37,734 bases of DNA from Candidatus Zixiibacteriota bacterium (lineage in GTDB: Bacteria; Zixibacteria; MSB-5A5; GN15; FEB-12). A program made the position numbers and the translations under genes. Position 1 is the stretch's first letter. Each line of letters opens with the position of its first letter. A model generated the notes under the pieces. It worked only from the letters and a program-made list of their open reading frames with translations. It was not told the DNA's origin and made no database searches. Shown here one piece after another: positions 1 through 7,812 of the stretch. Location: NCBI GenBank assembly GCA_016926795.1, contig JAFGNW010000231.1:1-37734 (forward strand), written 5' to 3'.

Positions 1-1542
1 CGAGCTGCGGCTCACCGACGAGGACGAGCTGGCTGACGACCGGCTGCTGCTTTTATCTATACTGCTCGACGACTGGTTCGATTTCTTGTCGGTAGCCTTG
101 GTTGAACGGTCCGCTTTCTTCTGCGTCGTTTTCGAAGTCGATTCCTTCGGAGCACTCTGTTTTACCCGGCTGGTGCTGGTGGACCGTTCGCTCTTCTGCT
201 GAGTGCTTCCCGATTTCTTGCGGTAGTAACTGTCGCTGCTGCCGCTTTTCGAAGTCCGGGACTCATAGTCGTTACTGTTAGTGCTGCCGGTACGCGTTTT
301 TTGGTCGCTGCTTATCGTTGACCGGCTGCTTTCGGAAGTGCGGCTTTTTACCGATTCCGCACTGTTGTAAGAGCTCCGCGAGGTCTTATCACTCGCGATG
401 TTACCGCTGCTCTTCGAAACCCGGGACTGGCTCGCACCGGTTTTCACAGCGGTGTTGTCGGTTTCAAAACCGCGCTCGGTTTTGACCAGACGTGAAGAAC
501 CTCGGATATAATTCTTTTTGAGCGTTACCGCATTATCCACACCGACGGAGGTTTTGTCGACAGTGGTCTTGCTGACCGTGACATTACTTTTAACTGCCGT
601 TTTGCTCGAGGCAATCACGTTTTTCTTGAAACCGGGATAACCGTTGTCCCCCGGGTTCTTATAACCCAGGGTCACGTTTTTATATTTCGAAATCACGTGC
701 GCCTTGGTCTGGACAACGGTGTGGTCGAATACGATGGTATTATAGCGGCTGACGTGAAAATCGGATTCCCAGCAATAGCCATAAGGGTCGTAAATGGTGA
801 TGGTGTGCCAGCCGACCAAAAGACGCGGAACGTACAGCGGGGCGCAACCCCAGTATATACCGTTGATATAAACCGTACCGCCCCAGGGGTAATCGATATA
901 GACGTTGCCGCAAACCGACCAGGTCGGGTAGGACGGCCAGTAAATCGGCCGGTAATAATCCGGTTCCCATTCGTCGACGAAGATTGTCACGCGGTCATAA
1001 GCGAACCGCTGACCATCGTAACGGACGAAAAATCGCTCGTTTAGATAATCCATATAATCATAGCGGTCGTCCCAGTCGCAAACCAGGCCGCTGTGATTGT
1101 ACCAGTCCGGAATCGGGAAACGGTCGCGCGAGGCAATTATCTGAATGCTTTCTATCCCTTCCGGACCGTTCACGACCAGGTCGAAATTGTCCTGGCTGCC
1201 GGGCAGGCTGTAAGTCGCCCCGCCCCGGACAAAATTATCCTCGGCCGGACTGGTGGGGAAAAGCAGGTTGACCCGGCCCCGGGTGTCGATTGAGTAAACG
1301 GTCACGAAGGCGTCGCGATTGGTCCGATAATTGATGACAATCTCGTCGCCCTCGTAAAACTCGTCATCGGAATGATTGGTCCACAGCTCGACATCGAGAT
1401 ACCGGTCAATCCGCGAACGGTCGCCGTAAGAGTCATCGTTGTCATACTCGCGGGTAATATTGTCCTGGGCCGACGCCGAGAACGTCCCCATGATAACCAT
1501 TATCGTGATCAGTAAAGTTCTTTTCAAAATTGTGTAATACAT
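1..1542 (-). CDS. DUF4384 + PEGA-domain exported protein with Ser/Lys-rich tail (3' end beyond window)
   Basis: I translated this by hand; the frame is open from the ATG at 1542 to the window edge, giving 514 visible residues with no stop, so the protein is partial at its C-terminus. An AAAGGTGG ribosome site precedes the ATG. Residues 1-25 form a signal peptide ending FSASA. Residues about 50-150 resemble DUF4384 (motifs VTVYSIDTRGRVNLLFP and IQIIASRDRFPIP). Residues about 211-265 resemble a PEGA domain (GTVYINGIYWGCAPLYV, then HTITIYDPYGY). From about residue 300 onward the sequence is low complexity, dominated by Ser, Lys, Thr and Arg. PEGA domains are common in surface proteins, so a cell-surface role is inferred; no enzyme motif is visible. 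It starts 20 bases after the stop of the lipoprotein gene and is probably co-transcribed with it. Confidence 0.85.
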   Translation of the reverse strand, partial: MYYTILKRTLLITIMVIMGTFSASAQDNITREYDNDDSYGDRSRIDRYLDVELWTNHSDDEFYEGDEIVINYRTNRDAFVTVYSIDTRGRVNLLFPTSPAEDNFVRGGATYSLPGSQDNFDLVVNGPEGIESIQIIASRDRFPIPDWYNHSGLVCDWDDRYDYMDYLNERFFVRYDGQRFAYDRVTIFVDEWEPDYYRPIYWPSYPTWSVCGNVYIDYPWGGTVYINGIYWGCAPLYVPRLLVGWHTITIYDPYGYCWESDFHVSRYNTIVFDHTVVQTKAHVISKYKNVTLGYKNPGDNGYPGFKKNVIASSKTAVKSNVTVSKTTVDKTSVGVDNAVTLKKNYIRGSSRLVKTERGFETDNTAVKTGASQSRVSKSSGNIASDKTSRSSYNSAESVKSRTSESSRSTISSDQKTRTGSTNSNDYESRTSKSGSSDSYYRKKSGSTQQKSERSTSTSRVKQSAPKESTSKTTQKKADRSTKATDKKSNQSSSSIDKSSSRSSASSSSSVSRSS

Positions 1543-1561
1543 TTTAAACCACCTTTCTTTT

Positions 1562-2428
1562 TTATCGTAAAGATACAGCTTTTTTCTCGGGTCGGACTGT
1601 TCGGCGGTCATGACCGTCGGGCGACGGCGCCAGTTCCCGGTTGTCCGGGGCGGTCTGGTAGGCCCAGTCAAAAGTCACCGAACCGTCGCCGTTGAAACTC
1701 TTAACCGTTAAAAGAGCATAATGATAATCAAAAGTATAAATAACATAAGAATGGTCCTCAAGCACCTCGACATAACCGAGATCCGACCAGCCATCGGTCG
1801 GGGCATAACCTATCAATTCGTTGAAATAAAAAGAATTGCCGACATCCTGAATCTGCCCGTAAATATAATCGTAATTGCCGGCATACAGATAAAACACCCC
1901 ACCGACACTGTCCATAAAGACATCGGCCATCATGCTGGTGTCAGGTACGCGAATATGGTAATTGAAATTAAAACCGGCGCTGTCAGGATGGACGAAATTG
2001 GAAAAGAGCTTCACCTCACCGTCGGGACGAGGCGTATCCATGACTTCCTCCCAGGACAGTTCCGAAGCCTGCCCGGCCGAGTCAACGGCCAGCACGGCAT
2101 AATAATAGGTATCGCCGTTGTGTGCCGTGTTATCGACAAATTCATAGACATTACTGGAAGGTCTGGGATAGGGGTCAACAAAACCGATTGCATCATAATT
2201 ATAAATAGGTTCGTCGGAGCGATACACCACATATTCATATATATCAGGGTCATAAAGGCCGTTCCAGTAAACATAAACAGCGTTATTACCGGTGATGGAA
2301 TAAACTCCCTGGGGAGCGGTCGGCTCCGTATCATAATCGTAAACTATGGTATCACAATCGTCATCGTCACAGCCGGAAAAAATGAAAGCCGCCAGAGCAA
2401 TCATCGTAAAGGTCAAAATTTTCTTCAT
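1562..2428 (-). CDS. Fibronectin type III-like lipoprotein
   Basis: A 288-residue predicted lipoprotein. The N-terminus MKKILTFTMIALAAF is followed by lipobox FSGC, with Cys20 as the lipidated residue, and then a run of four Asp. Residues about 37-125 look like a fibronectin type III domain (VYWNGLYDPDIYEYVVYRS, then TYYYAVLAVDSAGQ). The remainder is Tyr- and Asp-rich and probably beta-stranded, with no recognised motif. The ATG is supported by CAGGAG about nine bases upstream. The gene is followed closely by the PEGA-domain gene, so the two probably form an operon for envelope-anchored proteins. A sigma-54-like promoter lies about 47 bases upstream. Exact function is unknown. Confidence 0.85.
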   Translation of the reverse strand: MKKILTFTMIALAAFIFSGCDDDDCDTIVYDYDTEPTAPQGVYSITGNNAVYVYWNGLYDPDIYEYVVYRSDEPIYNYDAIGFVDPYPRPSSNVYEFVDNTAHNGDTYYYAVLAVDSAGQASELSWEEVMDTPRPDGEVKLFSNFVHPDSAGFNFNYHIRVPDTSMMADVFMDSVGGVFYLYAGNYDYIYGQIQDVGNSFYFNELIGYAPTDGWSDLGYVEVLEDHSYVIYTFDYHYALLTVKSFNGDGSVTFDWAYQTAPDNRELAPSPDGHDRRTVRPEKKAVSLR

Positions 2429-2474
2429 TTTCCAAAACTCCTGTTTTTCAAATTATTCATTCAAGCAAATATAC

Positions 2475-2491
2475 ATCAAGTTCTGTGCCAA
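2475..2491 (-). promoter_or_regulatory. Putative sigma-54 (-24/-12) promoter for the lipoprotein-PEGA operon
   Basis: The minus strand reads TTGGCACAGAACTTGAT, close to the sigma-54 consensus YTGGCACGNNNNTTGCW. The -24 half is perfect; the -12 half has GA where GC is expected. It would place the transcript start about 37 bases before the lipoprotein ATG. The neighbouring gene encodes a sigma-54 activator, which makes the match more believable, but no activator-binding repeats were identified. Confidence 0.4.
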
Positions 2492-2599
2492 AATGGGTAA
2501 CTTATTACCGTTCATTATATTATGATTTGCGGGAGGTTTTTTTAAGAGTGATTTCGCACAATTATTGTGCATAGAACAAAAAGGGCGCACAAATTATGT

Positions 2600-3958
2600 C
2601 TACGAAATTCCATCCTGTGAGAGATTGTATTCTTTTATTTTTGCTCGCAACGTATTTCTGTGTATTCCAAGGGATTCAGCTGTACGACCAATATTCCATT
2701 CCAGCCGGTCGAGACAGAATTTTATATGGGCCTTTTCGATTTCACTGAGAGCTTTAACTTCTCCCCCGGTAGGGGTATTTTCGCTGGCTGCCAGACCGGA
2801 CAGGTCCCGGCTGGTAATGAATTCCGAGGTCGTGAGCACAATTGCCCGTTCAATAATATTTTCCAGTTCCCGGACATTACCCGGCCAGGCATAAGCGGTT
2901 AGAACGGAGGCGGCCTCACTGTCCACGCCCTTTACCGGTTTGCCGATTTTTTTGGCGTATTTCTCGATGAATTTCTGAGTCAGCAGCAGAATATCCCCGG
3001 TTCTCTGGGCCAGGGGCGGCAGATTTACTTTGATGACGTTCAGGCGATAATAGAGGTCCTCACGAAATTTCTCCTCCCGGATCAATTTTTCCAGGTCCCG
3101 GTTGGTGGCGGCAATGATGCGGATATCCAACTCGATTTCGCTGACCGACCCCAGTCTTTCGATTTTTCTTTCTTCCAGAACCCGCAACAGCTTGACCTGC
3201 ATAGTCAGGGGCATTTCCCCTATTTCGTCCAGAAAGAGCGTCCCCCCGTCAGCCAGCTCGAACCGCCCCTGCTTGGCTTTCTCGGCGCCGGTGAAAGCTC
3301 CTTTTTCGAAGCCGAAAAGTTCCGATTCAAGAAGGTTTTCGGGGAATGCAGCACAGTTGATGGCCACCAGTCTTTTTTCCGCCCGGGAGGAATTGGCATG
3401 AATTGCCCGGGCTACCAGTTCCTTGCCGGTTCCCGAAGGTCCGGTAATAAGCACCGTGGCGTCCCTTGGTGCCACCAGGCCGATAAGTTTTTTCACCTCG
3501 TGGATGGCTTCCGATTCCCCTATAATTTCGGAAGTGGGAAAGATTTCCGCCAGACGCTCACTCATCACCCGGTTATCGACCGCCAGGCGGTTGGCGGCCG
3601 CAGCATTCTCGAGTTTCAACAGCAACTCATCCAGATCCTCGACCGGTTTGGTCAGATAATCATGAGCGCCGGCTTTCATTGCCGACACAGCCGATTCCAC
3701 CGAGCCGAATGCGGTCAGGACAATTACCCGGATAAACGGATTTATTTCTTTTAATCGGACGAGTAACTCCAGGCCGTTCATGCCGGGCATTTTCATATCC
3801 ACCAGGGCCAGCGGCGAAAAAAACTGGCGATAAATTTCCAGCGCCTCTTCGGCGCTCCCGGCAGTGTTGACCTGAAAGTTTTTATGGGTCAAATATCCGG
3901 CCAGAAGTTCCCGCTGTTCCGGTTCATCGTCGACAATCAGCAGTTTTATACTTCTCAT
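2600..3958 (-). CDS. NtrC-family sigma-54-dependent response regulator
   Basis: A 452-residue regulator with the full NtrC architecture. The receiver domain spans residues 1-120, with acidic pocket D10/D11, phospho-acceptor D54 and conserved K104. The AAA+ domain spans about 145-380: Walker A GPSGTGKE (173-180), sigma-54 contact loop GAFTGA (220-225) and Walker B LFLDEIGE (241-248). A Fis-type helix-turn-helix occupies about 408-445 (WNIGRTAESLGIHRNTLRAK). A start six codons upstream (3976) is possible, but the receiver begins naturally at MRSIKLLIVDDE; neither start has an ideal ribosome site. It should activate sigma-54 RNA polymerase after phosphorylation. No histidine kinase gene lies nearby, so it is an orphan here. 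The next operon downstream has a sigma-54-like promoter and is a plausible target. Confidence 0.95.
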   Translation of the reverse strand: MRSIKLLIVDDEPEQRELLAGYLTHKNFQVNTAGSAEEALEIYRQFFSPLALVDMKMPGMNGLELLVRLKEINPFIRVIVLTAFGSVESAVSAMKAGAHDYLTKPVEDLDELLLKLENAAAANRLAVDNRVMSERLAEIFPTSEIIGESEAIHEVKKLIGLVAPRDATVLITGPSGTGKELVARAIHANSSRAEKRLVAINCAAFPENLLESELFGFEKGAFTGAEKAKQGRFELADGGTLFLDEIGEMPLTMQVKLLRVLEERKIERLGSVSEIELDIRIIAATNRDLEKLIREEKFREDLYYRLNVIKVNLPPLAQRTGDILLLTQKFIEKYAKKIGKPVKGVDSEAASVLTAYAWPGNVRELENIIERAIVLTTSEFITSRDLSGLAASENTPTGGEVKALSEIEKAHIKFCLDRLEWNIGRTAESLGIHRNTLRAKIKEYNLSQDGIS

Positions 3959-3999
3959 AAATCTAACAAACAACATCTCCGTTCAAAAAACAAACATAA

Positions 4000-4026
4000 A
4001 AAAACCCGCCTTGGAGGCGGGTTTTT
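4000..4026 (-). terminator. Intrinsic terminator after the beta-barrel gene
   Basis: A nine-base-pair stem AAACCCGCC/GGCGGGTTT with a five-base loop, flanked by A and T runs on both sides. On the minus strand it lies just after the stop at 4042 and is followed by a T run, separating the barrel gene from the response regulator gene. Confidence 0.85.
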
Positions 4027-4041
4027 CAAACTTAGCACTGT

Positions 4042-4764
4042 TTACTCACCAGTACCGAAAAAAACATTTATACCGGCATGGATATCAAAATACATGATGT
4101 CTTCATTCATCTTATAAATGACATCATAATACTCCTTCTCGGTGTTCTTGCTGGCCGAATAATGGAAACTACCCTCGATAAACAGACCGCTGTAATCGGA
4201 GGTATAGTAGAAGAGCCCGGCCCCGAAACCGAAACCCAGGTTGGGGTCATATGAGAGCGAGCGATACCGGGGATTGGTCGTTTCCTGAATCTTGGTAGTG
4301 AACTTGGCGTTATCGATTCCGATATGCCCCTTGATGTAAGGCACCAGGTTGGATTCACCAAAGAAATAATATTTCAAATAAAGGCTGGGATTGTAAAGGC
4401 GATGGCTCAGGTCGTTGGGGTTGTTCATGAGGGAGATAAAAGCCAGTCCGGGACCGCCGAAATTCTCATCGTCGGGATTAACTACCGGTTTGGTATCGTT
4501 GGAAATGGACAGCTCATAATAGGTAAAATTGAAACCAACGACCAGGTCCGGTGTCAGGAAATAACCGATTTCCGCCCCGACATTCCACCCCAGGGAAGCA
4601 CCCAGTCCCAGGCTGTCTTGCCAATCGGTAACGCCGCCGATCGGCAGGCCCAGGCCGCTGAAAACGCTGACCTCGAGAACATCCCGTTCCTCATCTTCCT
4701 GCGCAAAAGAAAAACTAAATGAAAAGAGTAAAAATACCGTAAGAAGTATTGCTATTTTTTTCAT
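4042..4764 (-). CDS. Outer-membrane beta-barrel protein
   Basis: A 240-residue exported protein. I chose the ATG at 4764 because it has GAGG eight bases upstream and begins a clear signal peptide (MKKIAILLTVFLLFSFSFSFAQ); an upstream in-frame start at 4821 would put 19 unrelated residues in front. The mature part has alternating short hydrophobic and aromatic strands and Gly-rich turns (LGLPIGG, GWNVGAEIGYFLTP, FGFGAGLFYYTSDYSGLFIEG), typical of 8- to 10-stranded OmpX/OmpW-like barrels. The last residues (GINVFFGTGE) do not end in the classical Phe. Its role is unknown. It is a single-gene unit with its own promoter and terminator. Confidence 0.8.
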   Translation of the reverse strand: MKKIAILLTVFLLFSFSFSFAQEDEERDVLEVSVFSGLGLPIGGVTDWQDSLGLGASLGWNVGAEIGYFLTPDLVVGFNFTYYELSISNDTKPVVNPDDENFGGPGLAFISLMNNPNDLSHRLYNPSLYLKYYFFGESNLVPYIKGHIGIDNAKFTTKIQETTNPRYRSLSYDPNLGFGFGAGLFYYTSDYSGLFIEGSFHYSASKNTEKEYYDVIYKMNEDIMYFDIHAGINVFFGTGE

Positions 4765-4831
4765 TCCCGCATCCTCAAAAATTATATCACTTATTTTCTT
4801 CAATTTAATGTCTCCAGTCAAATAAGGGAAA

Positions 4832-4861
4832 AAGATAACGAAAAAACCGATAGTTTGTCAA
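4832..4861 (-). promoter_or_regulatory. Promoter of the beta-barrel gene
   Basis: On the minus strand a perfect -35 TTGACA (4856-4861) is followed, after 18 bases, by TATCTT (4832-4837). The transcript would start about 60 bases before the ATG at 4764. Prediction from sequence only. Confidence 0.5.
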
Positions 4862-4962
4862 TAGATTAAATTCGATGTAGGGCAACAAAATAACAAAATT
4901 ACGGCTAAAAAAAGCATAAATTCCGAAAATTCCCGGTTTATAAACAACTTTTTAAAAACTAG

Positions 4963-4991
4963 TTGAACTTTTACAAATTTATAATTATATA
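4963..4991 (+). promoter_or_regulatory. Promoter of purDE
   Basis: TTGAAC (4963-4968) and TATATA (4986-4991) are separated by 17 bases in very AT-rich DNA, predicting a transcript start near 4998 and a leader of about 24 bases. I saw no purine riboswitch fold or PurR-like palindrome in this gap. Confidence 0.45.
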
Positions 4992-5021
4992 GGTTAATTA
5001 TAATATTTATTGGGAGATAAT

Positions 5022-6323
5022 ATGAAATTACTTGTTATAGGGTCCGGCGGACGCGAACACGCCCTCGTTTGGAAATTAAAACAATCGAAAAAAGTTGAGA
5101 AAATATTTTGTACTCCCGGTAACGGCGGCATATCACAGTTAGCCAAATGTATCAATATCAAGGCCGATAATATCAAGACGCTGGCCGATTTCGCCGTCCG
5201 TAACAAAATAAATCTAACGGTGGTGGGACCGGAACAACCGCTGGCTCTGGGGATCGTAGACGAATTTCAAAAACGTAAACTGAAAATATTCGGACCGGAG
5301 AAAAAAGCGGCACAACTCGAAAGCAGCAAAGTATTTGCCAAACAATTCATGCAGAAATACCACATCCCCACCGCTCCCTTTAAGGTCTTCACCACCTATG
5401 CGGAGGCGATCGGATTCTGTAAATCCGTGGAATACCCCATCGTTATCAAGGTCGATGGCCTCGCGGCCGGCAAAGGCGTGATTGTGGTCGAAAACCAGGA
5501 TGAGGCTAACGCTATCATCGAGGCCATCATGATGAAGCAGAGCTTCGGTAAAGCCGGCGAACAGGTAGTAATCGAGTCCTTTCTCAAGGGTCAGGAGATA
5601 TCCATAATGACCATCACCGACGGAAAAACCATCCTCCCCCTGTTACCCAGCCAGGACCACAAACAGGCTTTTGAAGGAGACCGGGGTCCCAATACCGGCG
5701 GGATGGGAGCCTACTGCCCGACAACTTTCGTGACCGACGAAACCATGGAACATATAAACGACTTTATTCTCAAGCCGACCATTAACGGTCTCAGAAACGA
5801 AAATATCACCTACCGGGGGATTCTTTATTGCGGTCTGATGCTGACCGACAACGGTCCGAAAGTGCTGGAATACAACTGCCGTTTCGGTGACCCGGAAACC
5901 CAGGCCGTTTTGCCCCTTTTGAAATCCGACCTGATCGAGATAATGCTGGCGGTGACCGATAAGAAGCTGAGTAGTATTGCGAAACTCGACTGGCGCAAAG
6001 GTTTTGCGGCCTGTGTGGTGATGACTTCGCGCGGTTACCCGAACAAATACAGCACCGGTCACCCGATTTCCGGTTTGAAAAAAAACTGGTCGAACGGCAA
6101 TTTTGTCTTTCACGCCGGTACCCGCAAAGAAAACAATAACTTTTTCACATCCGGCGGCCGCGTTCTGGGCGTTACCGGTATCAACAACAATCTCAAGGGG
6201 GCGTTGAATTCCGCTTACAGCATGGTCAAGAAAATCAAATACGAGGGTGTCACTTATCGACGCGATATAGGTTTCCGAGCCTTTCAACCCCCCCATCCGG
6301 AGGGAGTTATAAAAAATGAGTAA
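5022..6323 (+). CDS. purD: Phosphoribosylamine-glycine ligase (GAR synthetase)
   Basis: PurD joins phosphoribosylamine and glycine with ATP to give glycinamide ribonucleotide, the second step of purine synthesis. The 433-residue product has the normal length. Visible family motifs are GSGGREHA (7-14) at the N-terminus, the ATP-grasp nucleotide loop KVDGLAAGKGV (143-153), GDRGPNTGGMGAY (219-231) and the metal/ATP motif EYNCRFGDPETQ (283-294). The ATG at 5022 is chosen because GGGAG lies five bases upstream; an in-frame TTG at 5010 overlaps that site and is unlikely. The stop overlaps the start of purE by eight bases, so the two are translationally coupled. Confidence 0.97.
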   Translation: MKLLVIGSGGREHALVWKLKQSKKVEKIFCTPGNGGISQLAKCINIKADNIKTLADFAVRNKINLTVVGPEQPLALGIVDEFQKRKLKIFGPEKKAAQLESSKVFAKQFMQKYHIPTAPFKVFTTYAEAIGFCKSVEYPIVIKVDGLAAGKGVIVVENQDEANAIIEAIMMKQSFGKAGEQVVIESFLKGQEISIMTITDGKTILPLLPSQDHKQAFEGDRGPNTGGMGAYCPTTFVTDETMEHINDFILKPTINGLRNENITYRGILYCGLMLTDNGPKVLEYNCRFGDPETQAVLPLLKSDLIEIMLAVTDKKLSSIAKLDWRKGFAACVVMTSRGYPNKYSTGHPISGLKKNWSNGNFVFHAGTRKENNNFFTSGGRVLGVTGINNNLKGALNSAYSMVKKIKYEGVTYRRDIGFRAFQPPHPEGVIKNE

Positions 6324-6762
6324 AGTACTGATAATAATCGGCTCCCGGTCGGATATGGAATACGCTGAAAAATGCCGGGACCAACTCAAGGAGCTGCAAA
6401 TAGAAAGCGTTATCGAGGTTTCATCAGCACACCGCCATCCCGAGCGTACTGCGGCTTTGACAGCCGGGGCCGAGGAGCAGGGTTTTGAAGTAATAATAGC
6501 GATGGCCGGTCTGGCCGCCGCTCTGCCGGGAGTAGCCGCCTCGCACTCCCGTTTACCCGTAATCGGAGTGCCGATCCCGGCCGCCCTGGGCGGTATCGAC
6601 GCCCTGCTATCAATAACCCAGATGCCTCCCGGGATACCGGTAGCGGGCGTTGGAATTGGCTCCCCGGGAGCCAAAAATGCTGCCGTTCTGGCCGCCCGGA
6701 TTCTGGCTTTAAAATATCCCAACATCAAAAAAGCTCTTGACAATTTTCGTCAGGCGCTGTGA
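6316..6762 (+). CDS. purE: PurE, N5-CAIR mutase / AIR carboxylase family
   Basis: PurE makes 4-carboxy-5-aminoimidazole ribonucleotide. The 148-residue protein carries the substrate motif GSRSD (9-13), the catalytic-His motif SAHR (37-40, His39) and LPVIGVPI...GIDALLSITQMPPGIPV (80-109), all like class I mutases. In the loop that in class I reads GGAAHLPG, this protein has GLAAALPG (65-72): the second conserved His is Ala69, as in the corresponding loop of class II AIR carboxylases. Whether it uses N5-CAIR or bicarbonate/CO2 therefore cannot be settled here, and no purK lies in the window. It overlaps purD by eight bases. Confidence 0.95.
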   Translation: MSKVLIIIGSRSDMEYAEKCRDQLKELQIESVIEVSSAHRHPERTAALTAGAEEQGFEVIIAMAGLAAALPGVAASHSRLPVIGVPIPAALGGIDALLSITQMPPGIPVAGVGIGSPGAKNAAVLAARILALKYPNIKKALDNFRQAL

Positions 6763-6833
6763 TTTTTTCTGAACTATGCCGGACAAATTTTGTAATAATA
6801 GGTAGATGCTAAAACTGATTGAAAGGAGATCAG

Positions 6834-7742
6834 ATGGTTAAATCAAGATTTCAAAAAACACTCTGCGTATTAACCCTTATGCTTTTTCTGTTGGGCGCCC
6901 TGCCCCTTGCAACTCAGGCCGAAAACGATCCGGAGAAGGCCAAAGAGATGTACAACGAGGGCCTCAAGGCTGCCAACGACGGTAACAATGACCAGGCTAT
7001 TTTGTCTTACAAAGCAGCGATAGGTTTAAATCCTGATTTCCTTGACCCCTATTTGAATCTCGGAGCTATCTATTTTCAACAGAAAAAATATGATGATGCT
7101 ATGGATATGTTCAAGAAAGTCTCCGAGAAGGACCCGGCCAATATCGACGCCCAGGCTAATATCGGCCGTGTCGCTTATAAGCTTTCTAAATATCCCGAGG
7201 CTATCGCGGCATTCAAAGCCGCCATCGCTGTCGATGGACAAAATACCGACTTGCACATCGAACTGGCCAAGGTCTATTATCGTCAGAAGAATTACCCGGA
7301 ACTGATTACAACTCTGGAAGCGTGTCACAATCTTGGTGGTGGGGATTATTTGTCTTATTATATGCTCGGCAAAGGCTATCAGCAACAGGACAAACTCGAC
7401 CTGGCTATCGGCGCTTTCAAAAAGTCGCTCGAGTTCAAAGGCGACAACTCCAACGCCCATTTCGCCATGGGTCAAATTTACCTGGGCCAGGAAAAATTTA
7501 AAAGCGCCGCCTCGTCTTTCAAAGCGTCGTTTGATGCCGACAGCAAGAAACACATCGCCATGTACAATTACGCTATCGCCATGGAATCACAGGACCCGGA
7601 CGCCATCGACCAGAATATCAAAATCTGGGAAGATTATATCCGCATCGCCAAAAAACATCCCAAAGCTCAAAGCGACCTGGCTATCGCCCAGCAGCACGTC
7701 AAGGAACTGAAAGACAGAAAAGAAAAACTGGAACTGCAGTAA
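6834..7742 (+). CDS. Exported tetratricopeptide-repeat protein
   Basis: A 302-residue protein with a signal peptide ending ALPLATQA, followed by about six to seven TPR units (for example AILSYKAAIGLNPDFLDPYL, then AIAAFKAAIAVD). The ATG at 6834 has AAAGGAG seven to nine bases upstream; a TTG at 6819 upstream of that site is unlikely. No catalytic domain is present, so it is probably a periplasmic scaffold, though its partner is unknown. It lies 71 bases after purE and may be read from the same transcript or its own promoter. A strong bidirectional terminator follows. Confidence 0.88.
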   Translation: MVKSRFQKTLCVLTLMLFLLGALPLATQAENDPEKAKEMYNEGLKAANDGNNDQAILSYKAAIGLNPDFLDPYLNLGAIYFQQKKYDDAMDMFKKVSEKDPANIDAQANIGRVAYKLSKYPEAIAAFKAAIAVDGQNTDLHIELAKVYYRQKNYPELITTLEACHNLGGGDYLSYYMLGKGYQQQDKLDLAIGAFKKSLEFKGDNSNAHFAMGQIYLGQEKFKSAASSFKASFDADSKKHIAMYNYAIAMESQDPDAIDQNIKIWEDYIRIAKKHPKAQSDLAIAQQHVKELKDRKEKLELQ

Positions 7743-7765
7743 ATTGTTAACGGACGCTAAGGCAT

Positions 7766-7797
7766 AAAAAAACCCTGACAGAGGTCAGGGTTTTTTT
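7766..7797. terminator. Bidirectional intrinsic terminator between convergent genes
   Basis: ACCCTGAC (7772-7779), loop AGAG, GTCAGGGT (7784-7791), flanked by seven A on the left and seven T on the right. It can end both the plus-strand TPR gene (stop 7742) and the minus-strand repeat protein gene (stop 7813). Confidence 0.92.
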
Positions 7798-7812
7798 ATT
7801 GATTTTATAACC

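Noticed and set aside
1721-2500. 259-residue plus-strand open frame
   Set aside because: Overlaps the lipoprotein gene on the other strand; the latter has a lipobox, a good ribosome site and operon context. The Ile-rich product is a typical shadow.
4765-5021. Purine riboswitch or PurR operator before purD
   Set aside because: No three-way junction core sequences or clear palindrome seen in this AT-rich gap; only promoter-like elements were found.
5643-6743. 366-residue minus-strand open frame opposite purD and purE
   Set aside because: It lies antisense to two clear, motif-bearing genes, and its Ala/Arg-rich composition reflects the opposite strand.
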